From Tolypeutes matacus (lineage: Eukaryota > Chordata > Mammalia > Cingulata > Chlamyphoridae): a stretch of 64,000 nt of DNA. Position 1 is the stretch's first letter. Each line of letters starts with the position of its first letter. Positions 33,826 to 44,689 of this stretch are shown here, one piece after another. The stretch lies in NCBI GenBank assembly GCA_026826555.1, contig JAKSZT010054324.1, forward strand, positions 5,425,569 through 5,489,568. The letters run 5' to 3'. The notes beneath the pieces were generated by a model. It worked only from the letters and a program-made list of their open reading frames with translations. It did no database searches and was not told the DNA's origin. The translations under genes and the position numbers were made by a program.

Positions 33826-34075
33826 AGGCAACATAGCCTATTGGTTAAGAACCCGGACTGGAAGATATATGAGACTCAATCCTACTTTGCTACCTATTTT
33901 AGTTATGTCTAAGTTTTTAATGTCTCTATTCTTAATTACCTCATCTTAAAATGGGGAAAATAGTAATCCCCATGTCATAGGCATGTATAGAACATTAAAT
34001 GGGAAAACGTATGCAAAACATTTAGGAGGGTAACAAGCATGTAGAAAGAGCATGTTGGTGGTTAGTATTATTATT
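33826..34075 (+). mobile_element. MIR SINE nested in L2
   Basis: Plus-strand MIR: GGCAACATAGCCTATTGGTT, AAGAACCCGGACTGGAAG, CTCATCTTAAAATGGGGAAA, ATAGTAATCCCCATGTCATA and a GTTAGTATTATTATTATTTT end. Nearly full length. It lies in opposite orientation to the MIR at 33304-33500. Confidence 0.75.
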
Positions 34076-34569
34076 ATTTTAATGTCACAAGACAATATTC
34101 AAACTCAGCCTGGCATACAAAGTCTCTCACAGTCCCTGACTGTTCTTCAATTTTATCTTGCACTACTCTATTCATACTTCACAATCAGCAGGCCCAATGA
34201 AATATTGCATGTTTCACATATTTGTGCTTTTGCTCAGCTGACTTTTCTGCCTAGAATCCTCAATTTCCCAGCTTAGAGGAATGGCAAAATGTTGCTCATC
34301 TTTCAAGATTTGATTTGAGAAATATCTTTGACAAAATCTATCATGTTTCCTCCCTCTCACTCTATTCAGTACTTTGTCCCTTGTGTCCCTTTTATACACC
34401 ACAAACTTCTCTCCTGATGCTCATGGTATTTAATTGCAATATTTGTTTATATATCTATATTCCTCTTTTAGAGCCTAAATACTTCAAGGTCAAAGAGTTT
34501 TCTTGATCTTTGTGTTCCCAGCACAGAGCATAATACTTAGAATATAATAGTCACTAAAGATGTGAGAGA

Positions 34570-34775
34570 CACATGGAGAAAAGCCAGGCCTCTCCAGCTG
34601 AGGCTGTTTAGACCATCAGCTGGCCTGCCAGCATATCAGACATAAGAGCAAGCCCCCTCTACGACCAACAGCACGGCCGAGCTGTACCGCAGATTTGTGA
34701 AGAAGAACAAAGGGGCCACTTGGTGTTTTAAGCACTAAATTTGGGGGTGTTTCTTTCATGACAATAGCTAACTAA
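34570..34775 (+). mobile_element. MLT1-like LTR 3' fragment
   Basis: The sequence ends CAAATTTGGGGGTGTTTCTT-like then GACAATAGCTAACTAATG, matching the MaLR 3' phrase 'tttggggtggtttgttacgcagcaatagataactgatac'. Upstream part CACATGGAGAAAAGCCAGG also fits. Confidence 0.55.
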
Positions 34776-35459
34776 TGAAAATATAAAAGTAAAACACACA
34801 AAAAAACTGTTCAGTTTCAATACTTAATTTTCCACGAGAACAATACAAAAAAGAAGAGCGTGGAAGAATTTGTCTTTGTCTACAGACTAAAGATATTTCA
34901 TGAAGGGAGTAAAAACCTAGAAGATTAGGGGCTTTTCCATTCCAATTACAAAAGTTCAAGATTCAGTTCATCACTCCCTTCTCCTCAGTTTTCATAGCGG
35001 GCTATTGATGAGAGTCATCAGAGACTCTGAGGCATCTAGTTATTTTGTATTAGTGAAGAGCAACTGTGTGTGATGAGTGTCTAGGGCACAATGGAAGCTA
35101 GTATAGCTACATGTACAATGTCAGGATTTTTCACAACACTTCCCAATTAACTTCCAGAGAGCCTGACTACAATATCACCAGCTGCTCACTCAATCAATTT
35201 CTACATATTTTCCTGTGCTAAATGGGGCTTGCATGACTCAATTTGCATAGGAGTTTTCTCCAGTTGCAATGCCATAACTAGGTGGTGAAATATTTGGAAA
35301 TGACTTTTTTTCTGCTTTGTCGGATCTTCTCTTTGATTTTATATCTTCCCAGTCTCTTTCCAACATTGTCTGGCTTCTGTAATATTTGTAAATTTGGAAT
35401 GAGAGTCAAAAACCAGTGATGAAAGTAATATGGTAGAATTCCCTACTTTCCATCTTTTA
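34776..35459. other. No feature recognised
   Basis: Unassigned, no coding signal seen on either strand. Confidence 0.4.
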
Positions 35460-36015
35460 ATCATTTACTAATTCATATTTTTTCCAGATACTGATAGACT
35501 TTCTATTATGTGTAGGATAAGTATGCTAGGTTCTGATGATAAAATGAGAATAAGAAAAAAAAAATTGAAATCAGGGAATTTATGTTTCAGTGAAGAATCT
35601 GCATATAAACCATAGATATTGATAGGGAGGCTCTAATTTAGAAAGTGTAGTCAGAGAAATCATCTCTGAATAGGTGCCATTTAAACTAAGGCCTGAAGGA
35701 TAAGAAAGCGTCAACAATGTAAAGAATTTAGGGAAGAGGATTTCAGGAAGGTGGAAAAACAACAATGAAAGCCGTTTTGTAGACAAGAACTCATTGGGTA
35801 TGAAACTGACAGATGGTCAATGTATCTGGAATATAATACATGGTGGAAGATCTATAGAGAATTGTGCAAGGTCTTGAGGACCATGCTAAGAATGTTTGAT
35901 TTTACATGGCCTGGGGAAACCAAGCACCTCTGTCTGTTGTGTAGAGATGAGCTCAGAGAGAGGCAAGAGGAGAGATTGGCTATTGCAGTAGTCCAAGTGA
36001 AAGATGTACTTGGAT
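35460..36015 (-). mobile_element. L2 3' end
   Basis: Reversed L2 from the tail (TTACTAATTCATATTTTTTC, GATAAGTATGCTAGGTTCTG) through GTCAGAGAAATCATCTCTGA, AGGTGCCATTTAAACTAAGG, CCTGAAGGATAAG and up to GCTATTGCAGTAGTCCAAGT at about 35979. About 550 bp, one of the better-kept L2 pieces here. Confidence 0.7.
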
Positions 36016-36224
36016 GGGAAAAATAATAATAGAGATCGAAGAAAGCTGACAGATTGTTCTATATTTTGGAGGTGAAGCTGTGAAAACTAACTGAATAGAT
36101 ATTTTAGAGATTTTGAGTATGTGAATTATTACTCTAAGCCCCAGATTTGGTCATGGTACTTTATCAGCATCAATCCATAAGAGATGCTTCCACCCACTGA
36201 AGGATATCACATTTCCCCCCACCC

Positions 36225-36618
36225 CCACCTCCATATAACTTCCTTGTATGTTTGCTTGTTGTTTTTACTTGTTTTCTGCTCATTGTTTTTGCTTGTTTGC
36301 TCATCGTCTGTTTGGTTCTTCTTTAGGAGGCATCCAGAACTGAACCTGGGACCTCCCACGTGGGAGGCGGGCACCCAACTGCTTGAGCCACATCCACTCC
36401 CTGCTCATTTGTGTTTTGCTCTCTGTCTGCTCATTGTTGTTGTTTTTTTTCGTATTGTCTGCTCATTGTTTTTGCTCATTGTCTGCTCATTGTTTTTGCT
36501 TGTTGTCTGCTTGTTTTTGCTTGATGTCTGCTCGTTGTCTGCTCATTGTTTGTCTTCTTTAGGACCTCTCATGTGAGAGGTAGATGCCCAACTGCCTGAG
36601 CCACATCCATTCCCAAGA
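36225..36618 (-). mobile_element. DAS-type SINE with two heads and an expanded repetitive tail
   Basis: First reversed head 36327-36402 (GAACTGAACCTGGGACCTCC, TTGAGCCACATCCACTCCC) and a second partial head 36562-36615 (GGACCTCTCATGTGAGAGG, GAGCCACATCCATTCCC). Between and left of them run many variants of GTCTGCTCATTGTTTTTGCT (36255-36320 and 36425-36560), the reversed ACAANGAGCAGACAA tail motif seen in other DAS copies but expanded here. An ATCACAT word occurs on both sides (36205 region and 36622 region) but is too short to prove target duplication. Confidence 0.8.
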
Positions 36619-37164
36619 CATCACATCTTAACAAGAGCAACATCTTACGGTGCCTAGCTTGCATATAGGATAACTACAGCCATATGGGTAGGTGTAAGAG
36701 ATTTTAGAATGAGTCCATAAAAAATAACTATTTAAATGTACAGAAAGAGAAAATGCATGGAAACTGAAACATTACAATAGGGCAATAATAGGGAACAATA
36801 GGGAAATATTTAAAGCATGTCTATCCTATTCATACATATGATGCAAACTACAGTGAACTATTAATAGCAAAGTGGCTCATATTAAGTGGTGAAGCAGTAG
36901 GAAAAAAAAAAAAAAGACATTATTATTTACTAAATTTGAAAAGACAATAATGCCCCAACTGCCAGAATTCAGCAACCATAGAGTAGAGACACAATCTACA
37001 AATGAAACTAAATTCCCATCCTTTGAATCTCAATGGGCTATCATGAAACCATTGGAAGACATTATTTATAGATTTGAAAAAAGATGAAATTATCCCAGGC
37101 TTAAAAATAAAGAATCATGGAAGAAAATTATTATAAACACAAGGAATATAGATACCTATATAAC
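36619..37164. other. No feature recognised
   Basis: AT-rich sequence with an A-run at 36901-36915. No repeat family recognised. Confidence 0.4.
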
Positions 37165-37660
37165 TGTGGCAGGCAGAATAAAGACCCCTAAAGATGCCAA
37201 CATCCTAATCCCTGAAACCTATATCATGTTACCTTGCATGGTCAAAGGAATTTTGCAGCTGTGATTAAATTAAGGATATTGAGATTGAAAGTTTGTCCTA
37301 GATTATCTAGCAGGTCCAACGTAATCACCAGGATCTTTTTAAGAGGGAGGCAAGGTGATCAGCATCAGAGAATAAGTGATGACAGAAGAAATCAGAGAAA
37401 GAGTGAGTCTACGCTGTTGGCTTTTAAGATGGAGGAAGGGGCATGAACCAAGGAATGTAGGCAGCTTCTAGGAGCTAGAAAAGGCAAAAAAAAAAAAAAA
37501 AAACAACAAAACCTGGTTCTTCTCTACAGCCTCCAGAAGGAAGATAGCCCTGCCAAACCATTTTGGACTTCTGACCTCCAGAACTGTCTTTTGTTGTCTT
37601 TAACCACTAAGTTTGTGGTACTTGGTTACAGCTGGCTGCAAAAGAAAACTGATGCAGTAA
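37165..37660 (+). mobile_element. MLT1 (ERVL-MaLR) LTR, near full length
   Basis: MLT1 order: TGTGGCAGGCAGAATAAAGA, CCCCTAAAGATGCCAACATC, CCTTGCATGGTCAAAGGAAT, TTTTGCAGCTGTGATTAAAT, TTATCTAGCAGGTCCAACGT, GACCTCCAGAACTGTCTTTT, TAACCACTAAGTTTGTGG and an AAAAGAAAACTGATGCAG end. An A18 run plus CAACAAAAC (37485-37510) interrupts it without a SINE head, perhaps a slippage expansion. Confidence 0.85.
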
Positions 37661-38652
37661 TGTAACAAAGAGGAAAAAAAACTATAGTACAAGAAGAGAC
37701 ATTTATACCAAACTAAAACTGGAATTAAAGTGTTATTCAAATAATTATTTGAAATTAAAAAACGAAACTATTAAAAAAGGATTGTGGATATTATGTAATA
37801 TGGTATCTGGACTATAAATATAAAATATTCAGGGGAATCTTACAATGTTAAATGAAGAAAAAATTACCCACACTTAATGCAAAGCATTTAATTGAAGCAT
37901 TTGGAACCTCACATCTAGATGTTGGTCAAGGATTATTATTTAATATAAAATTATTAAAAATAATATATTTGGTAATTCATTACATTCTAAAACTTGGACC
38001 ACTCCTAATCAAAGATCCAGTGGAGTTAATGTTACAGTCAATAACCATGAATAAGGCCATGGTTAATAAGAATCATCAATCAGAAAGTTCTACATATTCA
38101 AGGCAGAGAAGACCTGGATGAAGTTAGAAGACCACTTCAAGGAACAAGGTAGCAGGAAGTACTGAAGAACAAAGGAACAGGGCAATGAAAAGACACTAAA
38201 CTACGGAATCAGAGAAACCTCTCAGACAGGGCGATACTTTGTGAGAAATTACCATTAATGTCATATAGATATTCATACTGACGAAGAATATTCCAAGAAG
38301 ACTGGGTTCAGATTTTCTTCAAGGAGGACCATGGCTTTCAAGAAAGAGGAACTGAAATAATACAGAGTTAAAGCAAGACGCTGGCCTAAATGATACATCA
38401 ATGTATCCAAGGAAAGTTCAATAGTCCAAATATGAACTAAGTGGGAATCTCACACAGGTCATGGAACAATACTGGTGAAAACTGATATATAAACCTTGGT
38501 TTCTGTTTAAAATTTAGCTATGTAAACCTTTCACTCCCTTTCCTTCAAATTTACACTGTCAAGAATTGCAATACAAGCCCAGTCTAATTTATCTTCTCAG
38601 TGAAGGGTATGGAGAACTTTGCACAGACATAAAGATAGTGCATGGATATGTA
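37661..38652. other. No feature recognised
   Basis: Unassigned. A plus-strand frame of 89 codons (37852-38121) shows no family resemblance. The 38150-38520 part looks like non-repetitive sequence. Confidence 0.4.
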
Positions 38653-38830
38653 TCATTATACAGGCACACCTCATTGTACTGTGCTTCACTTTATTGTGCT
38701 TTTCAGATATTGCATTTTTTACAAATTGAAGGTTTGTTGCAACCTTGCATTGAGCAAATCTATCAGCCCCATTTTTCCAACAGCTTATGCTCATTTCGTT
38801 TCACTGTGTCATATTTTTTATACTTTTAAA
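38653..38830 (+). mobile_element. Tigger-type (TcMar) DNA transposon 5' end
   Basis: Starts after TATA with CAGGCACACCTCATTGTACT, then TTTATTGTGCTTTTCAGATA, TTGCATTTTTTACAAATTGA, AGGTTTGTTGCAACCTTGCA, TCGAGCAA-like and CCATTTTTCCAACAGC. This is the Tigger1 terminal inverted repeat and the sequence after it. A TA target site precedes it. The rest of the element, including transposase, is absent. Confidence 0.85.
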
Positions 38831-38884
38831 TTAATTTATAGCAATATTACAAGTTAGTTAACACAAGATAATAACTACAATAAC

Positions 38885-39365
38885 AACAAATCTTCTTTAG
38901 TCCATGGGTACACTCCCCTTTTATTTTTGTTCATTCTTTAATATTGAGAGATTTGGGATGATGTCCACTCTGACTGCTTCAGGCTGAAAAGTGACATAAA
39001 TATTATGGGCAGAGGAATGGAATTGTTTCGCTTGCAGTTGAAGATACTCCTTGCTTTTGTGATGGGGATGGTCCATCATCATCATTTTGTTAATTGTCCA
39101 GGGCAAGCCTGAAGAACTGGAGAGCAGGAGGTGGCCACATATCTGCTGGGTTTCAGATCTCAACAAGTATAGAAACAATACAAAGGCTTTAGGTCTCGGA
39201 GAAAGTTGAAAATTATACGTTCAAATAAAAGAAGTAGAAGAATCGTGATTGGGGATTTATAAATGCATGTAGCTATGTTATATTGGGGAAAAAGCTTTTC
39301 ATACATTCCCAGATAGAGCCCACCGAGGGGTATTGATTTCATGAGGCAATGTGGCTTGCCTATGG
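38885..39365 (-). mobile_element. L1 3' UTR fragment (xenarthran L1 type)
   Basis: Reverse homologue of 39640-40290. Shared minus-strand phrases include GTTGAGATCTGAAACCCAGCAG (compare TTGAGCCCTGAATCTCAGCAG at 40011), ACTGCAAGCGAAACAATTCC and a TGAACAAAAA end. The open frame at 38921-39178 is the counterpart of the one at 39992-40243, but neither is an L1 protein; both lie in the UTR. Confidence 0.7.
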
Positions 39366-39639
39366 AAGTAATTAAGAGCTCCTTTGAAAACAGAAGGATA
39401 AATGAAGGAGTTGGATAAGGCTAAAGTGTTAATAGGAGGAAAAAATAGCTGCAGACATTTTGTCTTCTTGATTGGCTGACTTTATGGAATATTTTAAGGC
39501 AGCATTAGGTTGAAAACATTATGGTAAACATAAATATTTCTCCAAACGGCATGATAATGACTCCTGGAATCAGATTCAAATATGGAAGTAGTAGGACATA
39601 TAAAAGTAAATTCAAAATTATAAATGAGTCCAATTCTGA
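39366..39639. other. Spacer between two oppositely oriented L1 3' ends
   Basis: Unassigned AT-rich spacer of about 275 bp. Confidence 0.4.
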
Positions 39640-40682
39640 TACATCGGCGGGATAGGTTATCATATATTCCAAGGTAAGGCCCACTGACAGGGTGCCGAAT
39701 TCCAGGGGTTGTCTGCTCTGCCTATAGAGTCTAGATGTCTCTAGTGCCCTCAGGGGTGCCCCTGCTTGAGGTACTCTTTACTGTGGCAGTCAGTGAGATC
39801 CTCCTAAGACGTGCATAACCTCTGGAATGACTGCTCGACTCACTTTGAATTCTCTTAGCCATAAAAACTCATTTGTATTTAATATTTCCCCCTTTTTGTC
39901 AAGGTCTTTTTCCAAATGCATCGCTAGTTTTATTTGAACCTCTAATTAGCACTATACCTGTTAAATATGTGTACCAGAGACTTAAATCTTCTTGCTGTTC
40001 ATATGCCTGTTGAGCCCTGAATCTCAGCAGTGTTGCAGCCAACACCTACCCTCCAATTCATTGGACTCACACAGAACAACTAACAAAAGGATGATAATGG
40101 ACAATGCCCGTCCCAAAAAACAGAGAGTATCTACAACTGCAAGCAAGACAGTTCCACTCATCTACCCCATGGGATCTAAGCTCCCTCTCAATCAGAAGCA
40201 GAGTGGGCATCACCATCCCCAAATCCTCAAGACTGAGGAATGAACAAAAAGAGGGAATGCAACTATGGACTAAAGTAGACTTATTTTTCTAATAATAGAA
40301 GAACTTGTAACACTGATATAAAGGGAGTGGTCACCAGATGTTCTAAGGGGAAGGAAAGGGAAGAATAGGTGTAACATGGGGCAATTTTGGGACTTGGAAT
40401 TGTTCTGCATGATATTACAACGATGGATACAGACCATTATACATTTTGTTAAAACCTATAAAATTGTGTGGTGCAAAGTATAAACCACAATGTAAATTAT
40501 AGACCCTGGTTAGTAGCGATGATTCAGTATGTGTCCATCAATTGTAACAAATGTACCACACTAATGAAAGACGTTGTTAATGGGGGAAAATGTGGGAGGA
40601 GGAGGGGATGAGGTATATGGGAATCCCTTATATTTTGGATATAACATTTATGTAATCTGAAGTTTCTTTGAAAAATAAAAAT
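39640..40682 (+). mobile_element. L1 3' UTR with 3' end (xenarthran L1 type)
   Basis: A 5'-truncated L1: TTGTCTGCTCTGCCTATAG, TTTAATATTTCCCCCTTTTT, the 39992-40243 UTR segment, then the typical terminal part GGTCACCAGATGTTCTAAGG, GATGGATACAGACCATTATA, CATCAATTGTAACAAATGTA, CCACACTAATGAAAGACGTT and GGGAATCCCTTATATTTTGG. It ends in TTGAAAAATAAAAATGG, directly followed by a SINE. Confidence 0.75.
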
Positions 40683-40785
40683 GGGGGGTAGATGTAGCTC
40701 AAATGGTTGGGCGTCTGTCTCCCATAAGGTGGGACCTGGGTTCGACCCCTGGGACCTCCCGGTAAAAATAAATAAATAAATAAAA
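40683..40785 (+). mobile_element. DAS-type SINE, single head, at the L1 A-rich end
   Basis: GGGTAGATGTAGCTCAAATG (A box), CCTGGGTTCGACCCCTGGG (B box), then CCTCCCGGTAAAAATAAATAAAT tail. It abuts the L1 3' A-rich end, a common landing place for L1-endonuclease insertions. Confidence 0.85.
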
Positions 40786-41388
40786 ATAAAGAAATAAGAG
40801 CAACAAAAAATGTAAATGGAAAACAGAAAATTTCTTCACATTTCCAGAATGAATATTATCTTTGAAACTGTTAAATATTATAATGCAGAAGCAAAATATG
40901 TGAGGTCATTTAGCAACGAAACATCAAAGTTTCAAAAATGAAAATGTTTGAGGGCAGATTCAAAGTTCCATTGACTTAAAATTTAATATTTAATTCTTTT
41001 AATTTAATTCTTACTCTCCTTTCTGGCTCAACTCAAGTGCCCATGCTAAACATCTTTAGGATTGTTGCTGCAACTTTATTTGGCCTTATGCATTATAGTA
41101 TTGTATTCTTAGTTCACTTTAATGTATATACTGTTTGTCTTCTAAACTAGAGGGAAATTTCCTGTGAGTAGTATTCAATATGTAAAATGTCCAAATTTGG
41201 GTATCCATGGGAGAAGCCTCAGTTAAAAATCTTCAAAATACAGATCCAAACATGCTTAAGCCAAAAAAAAAATTTTTTTTTAAAGAGAACAAAAAAAGAA
41301 ATGCATTGATTCATTTAAATAAACAATCGAATGGTGGATTTTTAAGATAGCACTGGATTCAGGACTTAAAAGAGTTTCACCAAAATAT
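40786..41388. other. No feature recognised
   Basis: Unassigned AT-rich sequence. Confidence 0.45.
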
Positions 41389-41396
41389 AATTTTCT

Positions 41397-41584
41397 TAGG
41401 AGCAGATATGGCTCAAGCAGTTGAGTGCCTGCCTTCCACCTGGGTGGTCCCAGGTTCTGTTCCTGGTGCCTCCTAAAGAAAAAACAGACAGACAAGGAAC
41501 AAAAACAATGAGCAGATAACAAGCACAAACAACCAGCAAAGAGAAGAGGGAACCATTTCAGGTTAGGGGACAGGGAATCAACAC
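41397..41584 (+). mobile_element. DAS-type SINE with long tail
   Basis: TAGGAGCAGATATGGCTCAA (A box), TCCCAGGTTCTGTTCC (B box), CCTCCTAAAGAAAA, then a tail with AACAATGAGCAGATAACAAG and ACAAACAACCAGC. AATTTTCT repeats at 41389-41396 and 41585-41592 are probable target duplications. Confidence 0.8.
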
Positions 41585-41603
41585 AATTTTCTCACTTCCT
41601 TTT

Positions 41604-41827
41604 TTTTTTTTTTTTTTTTTTAATAGCAACTAAACATTGTCAGTGATTTACATTATAGTTTACAATTTAGATGATACAGTTTAATAATTTTGATGATATT
41701 TACCATGTCCTGTGTCCATTACTGTAAGGTAATGAAAAACCTTCCCCATGACCACCAAACAACCCATTAGATCTTGACTGTTCCCTTCTCCCCAGCCCCC
41801 CAGGGCCCGTGATACCCCCTCTCCCAA
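41604..41827 (-). mobile_element. 5'-truncated L1 3' UTR insertion with perfect target duplications
   Basis: Begins with poly-T (A tail of a minus insert), then AATAGCAACTAAACATTGTC, GATTTACATTATAGTTTACA and TTTACCATGTCCTGTGTCCA, the reverse of an L1 3' UTR. Perfect 13-bp repeats CTCACTTCCTTTT lie at 41591-41603 and 41828-41840. It inserted almost exactly at the end of the preceding SINE's target duplication. Confidence 0.8.
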
Positions 41828-41840
41828 CTCACTTCCTTTT

Positions 41841-42429
41841 GAACATTCCTCAGTGAGGTTTGAGCTGGTTTTCAACTCATGATCCCAAGGGTATTGGCTT
41901 TCCTTTTAAAACCTCGAAGGTATAGTAAGAACATCTTTCCTAGAACAGTAACAGGAAAAAAAATCACTTTGCTTCTCATTGTCTGCTACTGTGAGTCCCT
42001 CCAATTGTGGCCAGATGTATATGATGAAATAATTAGTGAGACTTAGTTCAGAGGTACCACACCTGAGTTAGGCATGGAGCCCCTCTAGCCTCAAACACAT
42101 ATGCAGAGAATGGGGAGACTGGTGGATCAACAGAGGGAGTGAAGGGGTTCTGAATGCACAAAGAAATTTGTCTTCCGCAGTAAAATTAAAATAAAGATAA
42201 CATTTTTATATTGACTTGTTTTTGAACAGAAGTATCTTGGGAGGAAATTTCAAAATGTCCATGGGAATGTTTTATATGGGAGAAATAAAGGTTGAGAAAG
42301 TAGGCTTGGGTTAGATTGAGACATGATCTTCCCAGTGCAGGACAGCCATTGATGATGATTTTGAGCAAAGGATTATCCTATATATTGGATACTTCCTCAT
42401 AATTGTTAATAAAATATATAGCAATGAAG
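41841..42429. other. No feature recognised
   Basis: Unassigned. The small minus-strand frame at 42186-42368 has no family resemblance. Confidence 0.4.
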
Positions 42430-42620
42430 ATAAATGTAAATGTGGCAGCTACTTGTTATCTGGCACATGCTTTTCCATAGGATTTCTCATTTGCCTTACA
42501 ACCTTATGACATAGGTAAGACTAATAACTTTAAAAGAAATTGAGTTTCAGAGAAATTATGTAATTTGCTTAGTTCATGTAAATAGGAAGGTTAACCACTG
42601 GATGGCTTCTCAATAGAGTG
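42430..42620 (-). mobile_element. MIR SINE (degenerate)
   Basis: Reversed MIR order: TATCTGGCACATGCTTTTCC, CCTTACAACCTTATGACATA, GAAATTGAGTTTCAGAGAAA and TTATGTAATTTGCTTAG. Confidence 0.65.
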
Positions 42621-43449
42621 CTCAGCAGTTTTAATTCTCACATCTCAGAATATAGTTTAAGGTAAGGGCAGCAAACATTAACCAGGGTGCTTTTGATAGA
42701 GAAACAAAAACAATCTAGGAACTTGCTTAAGGTGGCATTGTTAAGATAAAACCTTCCATACATATTAGGGGCCTTTTCTAAACCTTATCCTCCAAACCTA
42801 GGAATATATAACTTTGGCTCTATTACACAGCAGAAGCTTCTAAGCTGAGTCAATCAGTAGCTTCATAATTAATTAAACAGGTTTCAGTCTCGTACCACAG
42901 ATGCACAGGGACTATTTCCTAAACATTCCCGAAGGTTGAGTTACAAGCTGCTTCTATACTTCCACTTACTTTAACTCCCTTCTTTTTGCCTGGCGTCACA
43001 ATTCCTTCATTCTATAATTATAATCAATAATCCCATTGCACTGTATTTTTATATTTATTCTTCTGGATCACAATACTCTGCCTCCTTTCTTTCTTTTTTT
43101 TTTTTTTTTGGTTTTGGTTCTGTTTCCCAGAGGTCAGTAAATGTTTGCTGCATGAATGTCTGAATAAGAGTTGGAAGAAACGTTTCACCTTTGTAATGCC
43201 TTAGCTAACTTCCGCAGTTTTTAACTTGTAGTTGGGGAGGAGTATAAGCAAAATTTTGCTGAGAATTCATTACAATCCATATAAATTTATTTACTTCTTA
43301 ATTGCATGTTTGGAGTACTCTTGTAAATCTGATTTTTGTTTTGAGTTTTCTTTTTTTTTAAGTTCAACCGAGTTTTTATTTAAAGTTATACATGTTGTCA
43401 TTCTTTAGCCTATGTGGTGACTGGAAGGTTGTTTCTTTGTTTTTACATT
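42621..43449. other. No firm feature; poly-T at 43092-43108
   Basis: Unassigned. GGTCAGTAAATGTTTGCTGC at about 43132 resembles an L2 or MIR tail but is too short to call. Confidence 0.35.
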
Positions 43450-43905
43450 TTAGACGTTGTGGTCGATTGGATTATGTACCGAAATTTAGAAATATTCTTA
43501 ATCTTAATCCCCATTTTTGTGGGTGTGAATCCATTGTAAATAGGATGTCTTGAAAATGTTATTTTTAGTGAATAACATTTCACTAAATGAAATGTTAGTG
43601 AAATGACATCAGCTGAATGAGGGTGGATCCCAATTCATATTACTGGATTAAAGAGAGCACCACGAGGAGGAAGCAGAAGCCAGAAGCCAGCGGAACCAGA
43701 AGAGAAAGGAGAGGACATCACCATGTGCCTGGAAAGCCCAGAAACCTAATGATTCCTGGCTGGCCAGAGTGCTACCAACCCTGGGAGGAAATAAGCCTCC
43801 TGGCCAGTGCCTTGATTTGGACTTCTGGCCTCTGAAACTATAAGCCAATGAAGTGTTGTTTAAGCCAATCCATTCTGTAGTATCTGTCAAAGCAGAAAGA
43901 CTAAG
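43450..43905 (+). mobile_element. MaLR-like LTR
   Basis: Order of motifs fits MLT1-like LTRs: TTGGATTATGTACCGAAATT, TGGGTGTGAATCCATTGTAA, ATAGGATGTCTTGAAAATGT, CAGCTGAATGAGGGTGGATC, purine-rich GAGGAAGCAGAAGCCAGAAG, CTTGATTTGGACTTCTGGCC, CTGAAACTATAAGCC and an AGACTAAGACAG end. A short ATTTCACTAAATGAAAT palindrome (43576-43595 region) lies where the family has none that I know of. Confidence 0.65.
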
Positions 43906-44004
43906 ACAGGAACTATCCTTAATAGATGAAAAACCTTAAATCCAGAAGAATTTTAGAATGAGGCTTGCTTTTACTAGCCTAAAATTTAAAAGTAGCATAT
44001 ATAA

Positions 44005-44190
44005 ATAGGAGAATTCAGTATTACCTGAATGGAGTTTAAGCCTCAGTTTCCTGAAAGCTGAAATATATATAACAGTAGTACTTTCCTTTCAGGGTTGTTT
44101 TGAATTTTAAATATAAGATTTTTATAACACTTAATATGGACTTGGCATATAGTAGCTTCTATTCAAATAGGAGTTAATAATTTTATCTAC
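44005..44190 (+). mobile_element. MIR SINE
   Basis: GCCTCAGTTTCCTGAAAGCT, GTAGTACTTTCCTTTCAGGG, TTGTTTTGAATTTTAAATAT, then CTTGGCATATAGTAGCTTCT. Confidence 0.65.
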
Positions 44191-44689
44191 TTAAAGGAAA
44201 AAAGTTAACTGAAAGATCATGGAAAGTATTTTAGGGGATAGTCCATTTCCATTTCTATAGTTCCAAAGCTAGTAAAACAAGATTAGATTTATTTTTGTAA
44301 GGCAATTAATCCTTGTATAGAAATTAGCTATTTTAAATAAGGTGCAGAGACTACATGTACTTGTTAAAAAATGTTGCTCTACTCTAGTTTCTGAGCAGTC
44401 AGTGAACAAGATAGAAAGGGCAGTTCCTGCTACAATAGAGTTTGCCTCTAGATAGGGGTGGGGTATGGGGGGGTGGAGCAAATAGATACTGATACATATA
44501 AAGAAAGGAGGGTGGCTATTTGTTGGTTTGTCAGAAAAAAACGCTCCTTAAGACTTTTGTGATTGGCAAAGAACCGGCCATGGAATGATGGGTAAGTGGG
44601 GAGAGGATGGGTGAACTAGGCAGAGGACTGCAGTTAGAGGCATTACAAGTATTGGGGCCCTTATAGGAGGGGCTTGGAGTACTGGGGGA
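44191..44689. other. Unassigned
   Basis: GGATGGGTGAACTAGGCAGAG and neighbours (44600-44690) could belong to the L2 that follows. Nothing firm. Confidence 0.35.

Larger units (their letters stand above)
33020..34565 (+). mobile_element. L2 3' region, interrupted by two MIRs
   Basis: Plus-strand L2 in order: CCACCTGAACCTCAAACTAA, GAAACCTGGGAGTTATTTCA, CAGCTCTTGGGCCTATCTCC, CCCATCAATTGTCTTCTCA, then (after a MIR) CAGCCTGGCATACAAAGTC, TTTGTGCTTTTGCTCAGCTG, CATCTTTCAAGATTTGATTTG, and the 3' end with TTTGTGTTCCCAGCACAGAG and AATATAATAGTCACTAAAGA. It sits tail-away from the minus-strand L2 at 32740-32970. No usable reading frame remains. Confidence 0.7.

Noticed and set aside
38921..40243. Paired similar frames on opposite strands (38921-39178 and 39992-40243) as a duplicated gene
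   Set aside because: Both lie in L1 3' UTR copies; the similarity reflects the repeat, not a protein.
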